A stretch of 64,000 nt of DNA, from the NCBI RefSeq assembly GCF_900182705.1, contig NZ_FXTP01000001.1, forward strand, positions 124,001 to 188,000. The letters are read 5' to 3'. The stretch is from Gracilimonas mengyeensis. Its GTDB lineage: Bacteria; Bacteroidota; Rhodothermia; Balneolales; Balneolaceae. Below are positions 16,079-23,989 of this stretch, piece after piece; position 1 is the first letter of the stretch; each line of letters begins with the position of its first letter. The position numbers were made by a program, and so were the translations under genes. Under the pieces are notes generated by a model. It did not search any database. It was given only the letters and a program-made list of their open reading frames with translations, and had not been told where the DNA came from.

Positions 16079-17767
16079 CTAATCAACCACCATCATTTTC
16101 CCACTTAATTCTCTGCTAGCTGTTTCTACAATATAGATGTAAGGACCATTGTCCACTTTGCGGCCTTTCCCGTCGTAACCATCCCAAACAGCCTCGTAGG
16201 TTCCGGGAGTGAAAGTGCCGTTTTCTATTTCCCGAACAAGGTTCATCCCAAAATCAAAAATACGGATGCGTACGTTTCCTTGTTCTTTCACTTCAAACTT
16301 GATGCGCACCAGTTCATACACACTGGATGAAAAAGGATTGGGATAGGCATAAGTAGTGGTATTCCGTTTGTCCGGTTCGTGCACGTTGCCGCCTTTAAGC
16401 GGATAATTGACACGTGTAATCTGCCAGTTGTCAAAGCGCTGGTTTTCTGAACAGCATTCAATAGAGGCAAGGCCATCATCGGTGCCAATCCAAACCCGGT
16501 TGGTGGTAGTGGCAACAGCACTATGAACAGTGGATGATTTAATAAAGGTATTTGGACTTTTTATCTGGGGAATTTTCGTCCAGCTTTCTCCCGCATCATC
16601 AGAAACAAACAGCCCGTTATTGCCGGGGGCAAATACGTAGCCATCTTTAAAGCCGATATCATTAATACGTTCGCCCACCAGCATTTGCTTGAAGCTTTCA
16701 CCGCCATCAGCGGTATAAACCAGACCTTCTCGCTGTGGAGGGTCTTCATGCCAGTTGGTCATCCAAACCCGGTCGGAATGGGGCTCTTGTCTTATATTAG
16801 TGATCCAGTTGGCCAGTAAGGTATAGTTAATTTTGTCGTAGCTGATATGTCTCCAGGAAATACTGTCGATGGGAGCCGTGAGGGCATTTTCCGAGATATT
16901 GACTCCTTTGGCAGTTCCTACCCAAACCCGGTTCTGATTGTCAATCTCCACGCTGAATGCCAGCAGGTTTAATCCCGTGTTGGGATTGGTGGGATCGTAT
17001 CGGTTAACGGTGATACCCACTTCTTCCTCATCACCATCTTCCGTTACCGTGATGATATAATTTGAATTCCACCAATAAATGCCCTCCGGGGTCATCTCTT
17101 CTACATTGTCAGGGGGGAGAAGAACAGGTTCCCAGTTCATTCCTGCATCGGTACTTCTCAATAAAGAGCGACCCCAGTTCGCAGAGAAAAACACCTCATT
17201 TTTAAAATCCACTTCATATGGGGGAGACTGTTCGTCTACGGTAAACCGAATTCTGTTATAAACAAATCCACCATATACAACCTGAATGTCGCATTCAGGA
17301 CGGTAAGAGGGAGGGTATGGATAAGATTTTTCTCCTTTGTCTTCCGTCCCCTTACATTTCAATTCATCAGGTGGATTATTATCCAGTTGAGGTGGTATGT
17401 ATCTCCAGGATTGACCCCCGTTGGAACTAAAGTAATAGCCAAATCCGGTTGGTGGATCGCCAGGTTGATCAAAATTCGTATATCCAAGCCCTGCAAGTAT
17501 CGAATCTTTTCCCAGTTCCAGGGAGAAAACGTTACCCTTAGGGTTATTGATAAGGCTATCGGCATTTTGGGGTATATGCCACTCCAGCTGGTTGCTGATA
17601 TTTCGGGTTAGTTTTGGGCTGATCCATAAGGTATCTCCATATGCTTCCATCGTACTTACCCCATTTCGGTGGATAGAGAAATAGGGATTCGTAGTTGGAC
17701 CAGTAACCTGGGCCTGAATAAAATATATAGGAGAAAAAATGAATATCAGGATGAATGTTTTTTTCAT
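16079..17767 (-). CDS. Secreted Asp-box propeller protein with FlgD-like Ig domain (paralogue of 13549-15138)
   Basis: The 562-residue product has the same plan as its downstream paralogue: signal peptide (FILIFIFSPIYFIQAQ, res 5-20), Asp-box repeats (SSNGGQSW, STDAGMNW, TADGGESF, SDDAGESW), the conserved IECCSENQRFDNWQITRVNY segment and a C-terminal FlgD-Ig domain (YAYPNPFSSSVYELV, then WDGYDGKGRKVDNG). The C-terminal ~200 residues are nearly superimposable on the paralogue. A ~30-residue insertion (CKGTEDKGEKSYPYPP region, res ~140-160) is unique to this copy. It follows its lipoprotein partner gene by 6 bases, exactly as in the other pair. A 136-base spacer separates it from the next pair. 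Role unknown; likely T9SS-exported surface protein. Confidence 0.8.
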   Translation of the reverse strand: MKKTFILIFIFSPIYFIQAQVTGPTTNPYFSIHRNGVSTMEAYGDTLWISPKLTRNISNQLEWHIPQNADSLINNPKGNVFSLELGKDSILAGLGYTNFDQPGDPPTGFGYYFSSNGGQSWRYIPPQLDNNPPDELKCKGTEDKGEKSYPYPPSYRPECDIQVVYGGFVYNRIRFTVDEQSPPYEVDFKNEVFFSANWGRSLLRSTDAGMNWEPVLLPPDNVEEMTPEGIYWWNSNYIITVTEDGDEEEVGITVNRYDPTNPNTGLNLLAFSVEIDNQNRVWVGTAKGVNISENALTAPIDSISWRHISYDKINYTLLANWITNIRQEPHSDRVWMTNWHEDPPQREGLVYTADGGESFKQMLVGERINDIGFKDGYVFAPGNNGLFVSDDAGESWTKIPQIKSPNTFIKSSTVHSAVATTTNRVWIGTDDGLASIECCSENQRFDNWQITRVNYPLKGGNVHEPDKRNTTTYAYPNPFSSSVYELVRIKFEVKEQGNVRIRIFDFGMNLVREIENGTFTPGTYEAVWDGYDGKGRKVDNGPYIYIVETASRELSGKMMVVD

Positions 17768-17773
17768 AAAAGA

Positions 17774-18586
17774 TTATTCAACAATGGTAAAAGTAGTTCG
17801 TGCGGTATCGCTCACCATACCGGCATTATCGATGGCGAAGTAGAGGATGTCGTAAGTTTCAGGCCGGTTTCCACTGTAAATGGGAAAATTGATGGTATAG
17901 ACAGAGTCATTTTTTGCTGAATCATCATAGGTATCACCATCATCAAAGAGTTCAAAAGGTGAATTACTGGCTTCCCCTGTGCGCCGACTTATAAGGCGTA
18001 AGAAAACACCGTAAATGGTAGAATCTCCATCTACATCGATAACTGTCGCTTTGAAGTAAGCTTTTTTGCTTCCGGATTCTGGTCTTTGGAATTCTGATTC
18101 ATTTTCTGCGGATAAAATCTTTGGCGGGGCACTGGAGAAACCATTTACCCTTAATTCGGTTTGGGCATAGTTTCCATACCCGGAAGAATCATTAACAAAC
18201 ACATTTACTACATAATCCCAAATATTGGTGGTAGTAGTTCTAAATTGAACGGGTTGAGAGGTAGAGAAAGAGCCGGTTTCTCCCATTTTTAGTTGACCAC
18301 TTGCTCCGGTTTTAACTGGAAAGCGGTCTTTTGGTTTTGTGGAAATGTTGTATTGAAGCACATCCGTAGATGCTAAATTCTGTACATCAAACTGCAGCTT
18401 CAGGGTGATAGTGGTGTCTTTAAAACCATCGGCATTTTCAGTAAAGGATACGATGGCAGGCGATACGCTCAGGTTGCTTACGCCGGGGGCATCGTCGAGT
18501 AATGAGCGTGGAGAGGTGGTTGAATCACATCCCAAAAAAGCAATGCTTACCGCACTTAGCAAAATGGCCCCGAAAAATTTATTCAT
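17774..18586 (-). CDS. Lipoprotein with beta-sandwich repeats (paralogue of 15145-15942), first gene of the minus-strand run
   Basis: The 270-residue product has a lipobox Cys at residue 20 (AFLGC-DS) followed by STTSPRSLLDDAPG, nearly the same linker as the paralogue (STTSPQNPLEETPA). Its C-terminal part repeats the paralogue's pattern, YFKATVIDVDGDSTIYGVFLRL and FELFDDGDTYDDSAKNDSVYTINFPI, and ends TFTIVE where the paralogue ends TFSIRE. It is the promoter-proximal gene of the eleven-gene minus-strand run and is divergent from the trp operon. The shared 132-base divergent region also holds the trp promoter. No specific function can be assigned. Confidence 0.78.
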   Translation of the reverse strand: MNKFFGAILLSAVSIAFLGCDSTTSPRSLLDDAPGVSNLSVSPAIVSFTENADGFKDTTITLKLQFDVQNLASTDVLQYNISTKPKDRFPVKTGASGQLKMGETGSFSTSQPVQFRTTTTNIWDYVVNVFVNDSSGYGNYAQTELRVNGFSSAPPKILSAENESEFQRPESGSKKAYFKATVIDVDGDSTIYGVFLRLISRRTGEASNSPFELFDDGDTYDDSAKNDSVYTINFPIYSGNRPETYDILYFAIDNAGMVSDTARTTFTIVE

Positions 18587-18680
18587 TGAAAATAGTTTAT
18601 GATCAGATTCAGCATTTATAATAGCATAACGAGAACTTAGAACCTATACGAACTAAAAATCAATAAATTGTGCAGGAATA

Positions 18681-18709
18681 TTGCATGTACTTTCCGAGCC
18701 TGTTATATT
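18681..18709 (+). promoter_or_regulatory. Candidate trp operon promoter
   Basis: A -35-like ttgcat (18681-18686) and a -10-like tatatt (18704-18709) are separated by 17 bases, close to the sigma-70 consensus. Transcription would start near 18716, only about 3 bases before the leader ATG at 18719, so the leader peptide would be read from a leaderless or nearly leaderless transcript. No Shine-Dalgarno sequence is visible upstream of that ATG, which fits. A promoter further upstream cannot be excluded. Confidence 0.5.
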
Positions 18710-18718
18710 CGGCGCGTT

Positions 18719-18793
18719 ATGAAAACTAAAAATGCTCAAATCAACAATTGGTGGTGGCCTGTTATTTCAAATAACAGTGGGCCCGCTACGTAA
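18719..18793 (+). CDS. trpL: trp leader peptide (24 codons, three consecutive Trp codons)
   Basis: ATG at 18719 opens a 24-codon frame ending in TAA at 18791-18793. The peptide begins MKTKNAQINN, continues with three tandem tryptophans (TGG TGG TGG, 18749-18757), then PVISNNSGPAT. Three Trp codons in a 24-codon frame immediately before trpE are very unlikely by chance, and the frame sits directly upstream of a terminator and an alternative hairpin (see 18760-18854). The ribosome would stall on these codons when charged tRNA-Trp is scarce. It is too short for standard gene finders. Evidence is from sequence logic; translation has not been shown. Confidence 0.87.
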   Translation: MKTKNAQINNWWWPVISNNSGPAT

Positions 18794-18854
18794 TTGAGCG
18801 ACGGACAAAAGAATGTTAAAAAACCCACTGTTCATCCGGATAGTGGGTTTTTTT
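18760..18854 (+). promoter_or_regulatory. trp operon transcription attenuator (alternative RNA hairpins)
   Basis: Three mutually exclusive pairings can be read. Hairpin 1:2 pairs tgttatt (18760-18766) with aataaca (18770-18776). The antiterminator 2:3 pairs aacagtggg (18773-18781) with cccactgtt (18824-18832), an exact 9-bp match. The terminator 3:4 pairs aaacccact (18821-18829) with agtgggttt (18842-18850), followed by a T run to 18854. Strand 18773-18776 is shared by 1:2 and 2:3, and strand 18824-18829 by 2:3 and 3:4. A ribosome stalled on the Trp codons (18749-18757) covers strand 1 and frees strand 2 for the antiterminator, so trp genes are read. With ample Trp the terminator forms. This is the logic of the E. 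coli trp attenuator. Confidence 0.87.
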
Positions 18855-18940
18855 GTTTCTATAGATTGGTTATTGGTTAGTTGAAAATGGTTTTCGAAAT
18901 CACAATTAATCTTTCTAATCTGGAAGCATGAAAAAGAATG

Positions 18941-19029
18941 CTGGTTCCAACGCAGAGTGTAGGAACCAGTGGTGAAGTTCGAGAATATGAAAGACAGGAC
19001 CTCGCTCCACACGCTCTGCGTTGGAGCGA
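18941..19029. repeat. REPIN-like pair of inverted palindromes before trpE
   Basis: The first palindrome pairs ctggttcc (18941-18948) with ggaaccag (18962-18969). The second pairs tcgctcca (19002-19009) with tggagcga (19022-19029). Their loop-side cores are inverted copies of each other: aacgcagagtgt in the first, and acgctctgcgtt in the second. This is the arrangement of a REP doublet. The pair lies in the untranslated stretch between the attenuator and trpE and ends 28 bases before the trpE ATG. It may stabilise the mRNA or be only a genomic parasite. Confidence 0.6.
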
Positions 19030-19056
19030 ATAGTAGGTTTATGGATAACTAACCAA

Positions 19057-20517
19057 ATGAATAAAGAACAGTTTTTAGCACTTAGTAAAGAATATACAGC
19101 CATCCCGGTGTACCGGCGGCTATTGGCGGATGTACTTACCCCGGTTTCCCTGTTTATGAATATCCGCGAAGGTGCGGAATACCCCTTTCTGCTGGAATCG
19201 GTTGAAGGAGGGGAGCAACTGGCCCGGTATTCTTTTATCGGGCGCAATCCTTACCAAATTCTGAAATTTGACGGTGAGGATACAACGCTTTCTGCAAATG
19301 GAGAAACTGAACAGGTAGAGGTTCCATATTTCGACAAACTTAAGGAACTCACCACTGCTTATTCCGAGCCCACGCTTCCAGAATTACCCAGGTTGAAAGG
19401 CGGTGCCGTAGGATTTTCGGCCTATGATACTTTTCGCTTGGTGGAAGATTTGCCGGATGTGCCGGACGATGACCTTCAGCTCCCCGAAGCCATCTGGGCG
19501 TTTTATGATCAGATATTTGCTTTCGATCATGTGAAGCACCAGGTAGTGCTGATCAAAACTGTGTTTGTGGAAGAGGAAGATGATCTGGATGAAGCTTACC
19601 AAAAGGCACAATCCAGTCTGGATGAAATGGAGGAGGCGGCTTTGAGTTCTAACTATGAAAACCGTCCCTTTAGCATTGATACGGAATCGCTGTCCAGCAA
19701 TATGGAGCAGGATTATTTTGAAAAGATTGTAGAAAAGGGAAAGGAGTACATCTACGAAGGCGACATCTTCCAGGTAGTGCTATCCCAGCGCTTTGAAGCT
19801 GATATGAGTGGCGATCCATTCATGCTCTACCGTGCGTTACGAATGGTGAATCCATCCCCGTATTTATTCTATTTAGATTTTGAGGATTTCCAACTCGTCG
19901 GTTCCTCACCGGAAGTGCTGGTGCGCGTGCAGGAAGGCGAAACACGGGTGCTGCCCATTGCCGGTACACGTCCACGAGGCAAAACCCATGAAGAGGATTT
20001 AGCACTGGAAGAAGATCTTAAAAACGATCCCAAGGAAGTAGCCGAACACATTATGCTGGTTGATTTGGGACGGAATGATCTCTCACGTGTATGCAAAGCC
20101 GGTACCGTAAAAATGGAACGAAATCAGGTGATAGAGCGCTATTCGCACGTGATGCATATTGTCAGCGATGTGGTGGGGGAATTGCGGGAGGATCAAACCT
20201 CGGTGGATGCCCTGATGCAATGCTTTCCCGCTGGTACCGTAAGCGGCGCTCCAAAAATCCGGGCGATGGAAATTATTGACGAACTAGAACCTTCTAAACG
20301 CGGCGTATATGCCGGGGCGGTGGGCTATTTCGATTTTTCCGGTAATATGGACACCTGTATTGCCATCCGAACCATGGTGGTTACGGATAACAAAGCCTAC
20401 ATTCAGGCCGGTGCGGGTATTGTGGCCGACAGCGATCCCACCAAAGAATTTGAAGAAACACAAAACAAAGCAGGCGCGCTGATTCAAGCGCTAAGCGTAG
20501 CTTTAGATATTCAATAA
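19057..20517 (+). CDS. trpE: Anthranilate synthase component I
   Basis: TrpE converts chorismate to anthranilate using ammonia delivered by TrpG, the first committed step of tryptophan synthesis. The frame opens at TTG 19021, but the ATG at 19057 ([14 protein letters not shown]) fits the family start, giving 486 residues. The N-terminal part contains the [18 protein letters not shown] feedback-binding segment (res ~45-62), and the chorismate-binding domain shows [16 protein letters not shown], the PIAGTRPRG loop and [10 protein letters not shown] near the C-terminus. It is the first structural gene behind the attenuator. Trp feedback inhibition is likely from the conserved LLES element. Assignment is firm. 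Confidence 0.95.
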   Translation: MNKEQFLALSKEYTAIPVYRRLLADVLTPVSLFMNIREGAEYPFLLESVEGGEQLARYSFIGRNPYQILKFDGEDTTLSANGETEQVEVPYFDKLKELTTAYSEPTLPELPRLKGGAVGFSAYDTFRLVEDLPDVPDDDLQLPEAIWAFYDQIFAFDHVKHQVVLIKTVFVEEEDDLDEAYQKAQSSLDEMEEAALSSNYENRPFSIDTESLSSNMEQDYFEKIVEKGKEYIYEGDIFQVVLSQRFEADMSGDPFMLYRALRMVNPSPYLFYLDFEDFQLVGSSPEVLVRVQEGETRVLPIAGTRPRGKTHEEDLALEEDLKNDPKEVAEHIMLVDLGRNDLSRVCKAGTVKMERNQVIERYSHVMHIVSDVVGELREDQTSVDALMQCFPAGTVSGAPKIRAMEIIDELEPSKRGVYAGAVGYFDFSGNMDTCIAIRTMVVTDNKAYIQAGAGIVADSDPTKEFEETQNKAGALIQALSVALDIQ

Positions 20518-20608
20518 ATGTTAACCACGGAGGACTCAGAGTTTCGCGGAGTATTTTCTGTAGCGCGATCCTCTGAAAAATCTAATCAACACTCGATCAA
20601 TCAAATTA

Positions 20609-21595
20609 ATGAGTAGCAAAAAGACCATACTTTCAGGAATTCAGCCTTCGGGCAAATTGCATATAGGAAACTATTTTGGCGCGATCCGTCAGCACATAGC
20701 GATGCAGGAGGAGGGAGAGGCTTTTTACTTCATCGCCAACTATCATTCCCTGACTTCTCTTAATGATGGCGAAAAACTTCGGGAAAACACCATTGACGTC
20801 ACGCTTGATTACCTGGCGCTTGGCTTAGATCCCAAGAAGGCGACTTTCTTTGCCCAGTCGGATGTGCCCCAGGTGACCGAACTCGCTTGGATATTGGGCA
20901 CATTGACTCCGGTTTCACTGATGGAGAAAGGCGTTTCCTATAAAGATAAAATTGCGGCGGGATTGAGTCCTAATATCGGCCTTTTTACCTATCCAATTTT
21001 ACAAGCTGCCGATATCCTGATTTATCACTCCGATATAGTGCCGGTGGGTGAAGATCAAAAGCAAAATATTGAGATTACCCGTGACCTGGCCGGGAAATTC
21101 AACTATGCTTACGAAGGCGAATACTTGAAAATCCCCGAAGAACACATTGTGAAATCTGTAGCCGTGGTACCGGGTATCGACGGACGAAAGATGAGCAAAA
21201 GCTACGACAACACCATCAATATTTTTGCTGAGGGCAAGCAGCTGAAGAAACGGGTGATGTCTATTGAGACGGATTCCACACCACTGGATGATCCCAAAGA
21301 TCCCGAAAACGATAATGTGTTTGCCCTAATCAAGCTGTTTGCGGATAAAGAAAAGCAGGATGAAATTGCAGAGAAATATCGTGCAGGCGGATACGGCTAC
21401 GGTCATGCCAAAAAGGAATTATTAGGCATGATTGAAGATTATTTTGGTGAAGCTCGTGAAAAGCGGCGTGAGATGGCCAAAGATTTGGATTACGTGCACG
21501 ATGTACTCCGCGAAGGCGGAAAGAAAGCCCGGGAGCGTGCGGAAGAGGTGATGGAGCCTATAAGAGAAGTGGCGGGCATAGTGAATCACAGATGA
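20609..21595 (+). CDS. trpS: Tryptophanyl-tRNA synthetase
   Basis: This class I synthetase charges tRNA-Trp. The 328-residue product begins with the family pattern ILSGIQPSGKLHIGNYFGA, where HIGN (18-21) is the HIGH motif, and carries GRKMSKSYDNT (KMSKS at about residues 195-199). Length is normal for bacterial TrpRS. It lies inside the trp operon, 91 bases after trpE and 139 bases before trpG. That placement puts the charging enzyme under the same attenuator that senses charged tRNA-Trp. Assignment is firm; the regulatory consequence is inferred. Confidence 0.95.
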   Translation: MSSKKTILSGIQPSGKLHIGNYFGAIRQHIAMQEEGEAFYFIANYHSLTSLNDGEKLRENTIDVTLDYLALGLDPKKATFFAQSDVPQVTELAWILGTLTPVSLMEKGVSYKDKIAAGLSPNIGLFTYPILQAADILIYHSDIVPVGEDQKQNIEITRDLAGKFNYAYEGEYLKIPEEHIVKSVAVVPGIDGRKMSKSYDNTINIFAEGKQLKKRVMSIETDSTPLDDPKDPENDNVFALIKLFADKEKQDEIAEKYRAGGYGYGHAKKELLGMIEDYFGEAREKRREMAKDLDYVHDVLREGGKKARERAEEVMEPIREVAGIVNHR

Positions 21596-21608
21596 TAAGG
21601 ATTACACT

Positions 21609-21646
21609 GATTTCACAGATTTCTTATCAAGAAAATCTGTGAAATC
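21609..21646 (+). repeat. 14-bp stem hairpin between trpS and trpG
   Basis: gatttcacagattt (21609-21622) is exactly complementary to aaatctgtgaaatc (21633-21646), with a 10-base loop. No T run follows, so it is not an intrinsic terminator. Words of the same kind (aatcagcgaaatctgtgat) recur at 21721-21740 and near 50886-50917, marking a dispersed intergenic repeat. It could alter message stability between trpS and trpG. Confidence 0.5.
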
Positions 21647-21734
21647 CCTAAATCCGCTAATCCGTGGTTCCAACTCCTTATAAACACAATATCCGGCATT
21701 TAACTAAGAACAATCAACGAAATCAGCGAAATCT

Positions 21735-22298
21735 GTGATCCTTATTATTGACAACTACGACTCCTTCACCTACAACCTGGTGCATCTGGTTGCAGCAGAG
21801 ACGGATGATTACAAAGTGATTCGCAACGACGCGATGACCCTGGATGAAATACGGGCATTAAAGCCGACAAAAATTTTGATTTCTCCCGGGCCAGGCCGAC
21901 CGCATGAAGCCGGTATCACCGAAGAAATTATCCGGGAGCTGGGAAAGGAAACTCCGGTTTTAGGTGTTTGCCTCGGACATCAGGCCATTGGCGAAGTGTT
22001 TGGAGCTAAAGTGGTACATGCCCCAAAGTTGATGCACGGCAAGGTTTCTAAAGTGTCTCACAACGGGCAGTTTATTTTTAAGGATGTGGAGAAGGATTTC
22101 ACGGCCACGCGGTATCACTCCCTGGTGCTGGATCCGGATACCATTCCCGAAGTACTGGAAATTACAGCTCATTCCGATGATGGAGTGGTGCAGGGTGTTC
22201 GGCATAAAGAGTTCCCGATTCAGGGAATACAATTTCACCCTGAAAGCATTTTGACTACGGAAGGCCCCAAGTTAATCTCAAACTGGTTACGACAATAA
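21735..22298 (+). CDS. trpG: Anthranilate synthase component II (glutamine amidotransferase)
   Basis: TrpG hydrolyses glutamine and passes ammonia to TrpE. The 187-residue product starts at GTG (21735) with MILIIDNYDSFTYNLVHL. It has the class I amidotransferase triad: Cys79 in GVCLGHQ, and His168 and Glu170 in QFHPESI. The PGPG oxyanion segment is at 51-54 (SPGPGRPHEAG). In some bacteria the same subunit also serves PabB in folate synthesis. It is 7 bases upstream of trpD, so the two are translationally close. Assignment is firm. Confidence 0.95.
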   Translation: MILIIDNYDSFTYNLVHLVAAETDDYKVIRNDAMTLDEIRALKPTKILISPGPGRPHEAGITEEIIRELGKETPVLGVCLGHQAIGEVFGAKVVHAPKLMHGKVSKVSHNGQFIFKDVEKDFTATRYHSLVLDPDTIPEVLEITAHSDDGVVQGVRHKEFPIQGIQFHPESILTTEGPKLISNWLRQ

Positions 22299-22305
22299 CA
22301 CACTC

Positions 22306-23346
22306 ATGGACTTTAAAGAAATACTGAACAAACTCTCTTTTTCTGAAGATCTTACCAAAATTGAAGCCGAGTCTGCGATGAACCTGATTATGTCGGGGGA
22401 TATTTCGGATCCGCAAATTGCGGCTTTTATTACCGCTATGCGCTTGAAAGGTGAAAGTGTGGAAGAACTCACCGCTTTTGTAAAAGTGATGCGCAGTAAA
22501 GCGGTAAAAGTAGAAGTAAATGTGGATGGGGCTATCGATTTAGTAGGCACCGGCGGCGATCAGTCCGGGACTTTCAACATCTCAACCTCGGCCTCTTTTA
22601 TCACAGCGGCGGCCGGTGTACCAGTTATCAAGCACGGAAACCGAAGTGCTTCAAGCAAGTGCGGCAGTGCTGATGTGTTGGAACATCTCGGCGCAGCTAT
22701 AGAATTAGGTAAGGAACAGGTTGAGCAAGTATATAAAGAAGTAGGCATGGCCTTTATGTTTGCCCCGATGTTTCACCCGGCTATGAAGCATGTGATGCCC
22801 GCCCGGCGCGAAGTTGGTTTTCGAACCTTCTTCAATATTTTAGGTCCCATGGTGAATCCGGCTGGCGTACAGCGCTATGTAATCGGTGCTTTTAATAAAG
22901 AGACCGCTGAGAAAATGGTGCATATTTTAGCCAATCTTGGTACCGAATTCGCGTATACATTTAACGCTCATGATGGGTTGGATGAAGTGAGCCTGACTTC
23001 TCAATCCGAAATTTTTGAGTTGAAAGATAACCTGGTTTCCACCTCCATTGTGTTTGACCCGGAATCCATTGGGTTTGAGAAAGTAGAAATGAAGGCACTG
23101 ATGGGCGGAGGAAAAGAAGAAAATGCAGAAATCCTAACAAATATTATGGCCAATAAAGCCACAGATGCGCAGAAAGGCATTGCTTTATTGAATGCCGCTT
23201 TTGCAATACAGGCCTCGGGCAAAGTTAAGACGCTGGAAGAAGGCAAAGAACTGGCTGAAGAAGCCCTGGAATCAGGCAAGGCACGTAAGTTATTCAACGA
23301 CTTTGTGGATGCCACCAACGATGCTATGGGTACTTTTAAGTTTTGA
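22306..23346 (+). CDS. trpD: Anthranilate phosphoribosyltransferase
   Basis: TrpD transfers the phosphoribosyl group of PRPP to anthranilate. The 346-residue product has the helical N-terminal domain, the PRPP-binding loop DLVGTGGDQSGTFNIST (res ~79-95), the anthranilate-site segment HGNRSASSKCGSADVLEHLG (~107-126) and the conserved RREVGFRTFFNILGPMVNPA (~167-186). Metal-site acidic residues lie around the MGGGKEENA segment near residue 267. Length is normal. It follows trpG closely and is separated from trpC by a 643-base repeat-filled spacer. Assignment is firm. Confidence 0.95.
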   Translation: MDFKEILNKLSFSEDLTKIEAESAMNLIMSGDISDPQIAAFITAMRLKGESVEELTAFVKVMRSKAVKVEVNVDGAIDLVGTGGDQSGTFNISTSASFITAAAGVPVIKHGNRSASSKCGSADVLEHLGAAIELGKEQVEQVYKEVGMAFMFAPMFHPAMKHVMPARREVGFRTFFNILGPMVNPAGVQRYVIGAFNKETAEKMVHILANLGTEFAYTFNAHDGLDEVSLTSQSEIFELKDNLVSTSIVFDPESIGFEKVEMKALMGGGKEENAEILTNIMANKATDAQKGIALLNAAFAIQASGKVKTLEEGKELAEEALESGKARKLFNDFVDATNDAMGTFKF

Positions 23347-23989
23347 GTGGTGAGTGCTTAGTTTTGAGTTTGTTGAAGCTTTATTACTTGCTAAAGAAAA
23401 CGATGTTTTTGTTTACTAAGGAACGGAATAGAACACGGATGACGCAGATTGAGTAGATAATCGCTGAAATATGTTGAATTACTAAAAAGCATAATCCCGA
23501 AGGGATGAAACATAAATAGCCCTGGGTTTTAACCCGGGGAAAAGAACGGAAATGGAAGAACCTCCGCCCGGCTGGTGTTTTAGACTAATTGGCTTCCGGA
23601 GGTTGGGCAACAAGGTTTAACTATGATACTTGTGATGAATTTGATGAACGGTGATTTGGTATTGGACATCATGCCAGTTGATTATTGAATAGAAAGCAGG
23701 AACCTTGCAACGTGAACGAATAGGTTTCAAGCGGACGATTAAATAGAAATTATTGTTTGAAACGTACAGATAGAAATCCCTCATAGATGACAGAATATAG
23801 CCCACGACTTCAGTCGTGGGTAAAATGAAGAGATCAAAGAACCTCCGCCCGAATGGCATTTTAGACCAGAGGGTTACCGGAGGTTGGGCAATAATATCAC
23901 AAATGATATATCGAGAAGCTGGAGCTTCTCAGCACGCGTTACCAAGCCAGAGCTTGGTAACGAGAAACAAATATTGAGTTAATGTAAAC
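23347..23989. repeat. Repeat-filled spacer between trpD and trpC
   Basis: No gene is seen. Three structured blocks are present. Unit A (23492-23609) starts taatcccgaaggg, contains the hairpin ccctgggttttaacccggg and ends in cctccg...cggaggttgggcaa. Unit B (23795-23891) has cccacgacttcagtcgtggg in place of that hairpin, then the same cctccgccc...cggaggttgggcaa end. Next come two compact hairpins, gagaagct/agcttctc (23913-23930) and cgttaccaagc/gcttggtaacg (23937-23962), the latter 27 bases before the trpC ATG. Unit A recurs at 25797-25914. The structure is typical of REP-type elements moved in trans. Confidence 0.65.

Noticed and set aside
18915-19247. 110-codon minus-strand frame opposite the trpE start
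   Set aside because: It covers the REP doublet and the start of trpE in antisense, with no family signal.
21609-21646. Hairpin between trpS and trpG as a terminator
   Set aside because: The stem is long, but no T run follows, and downstream trp genes must be transcribed.
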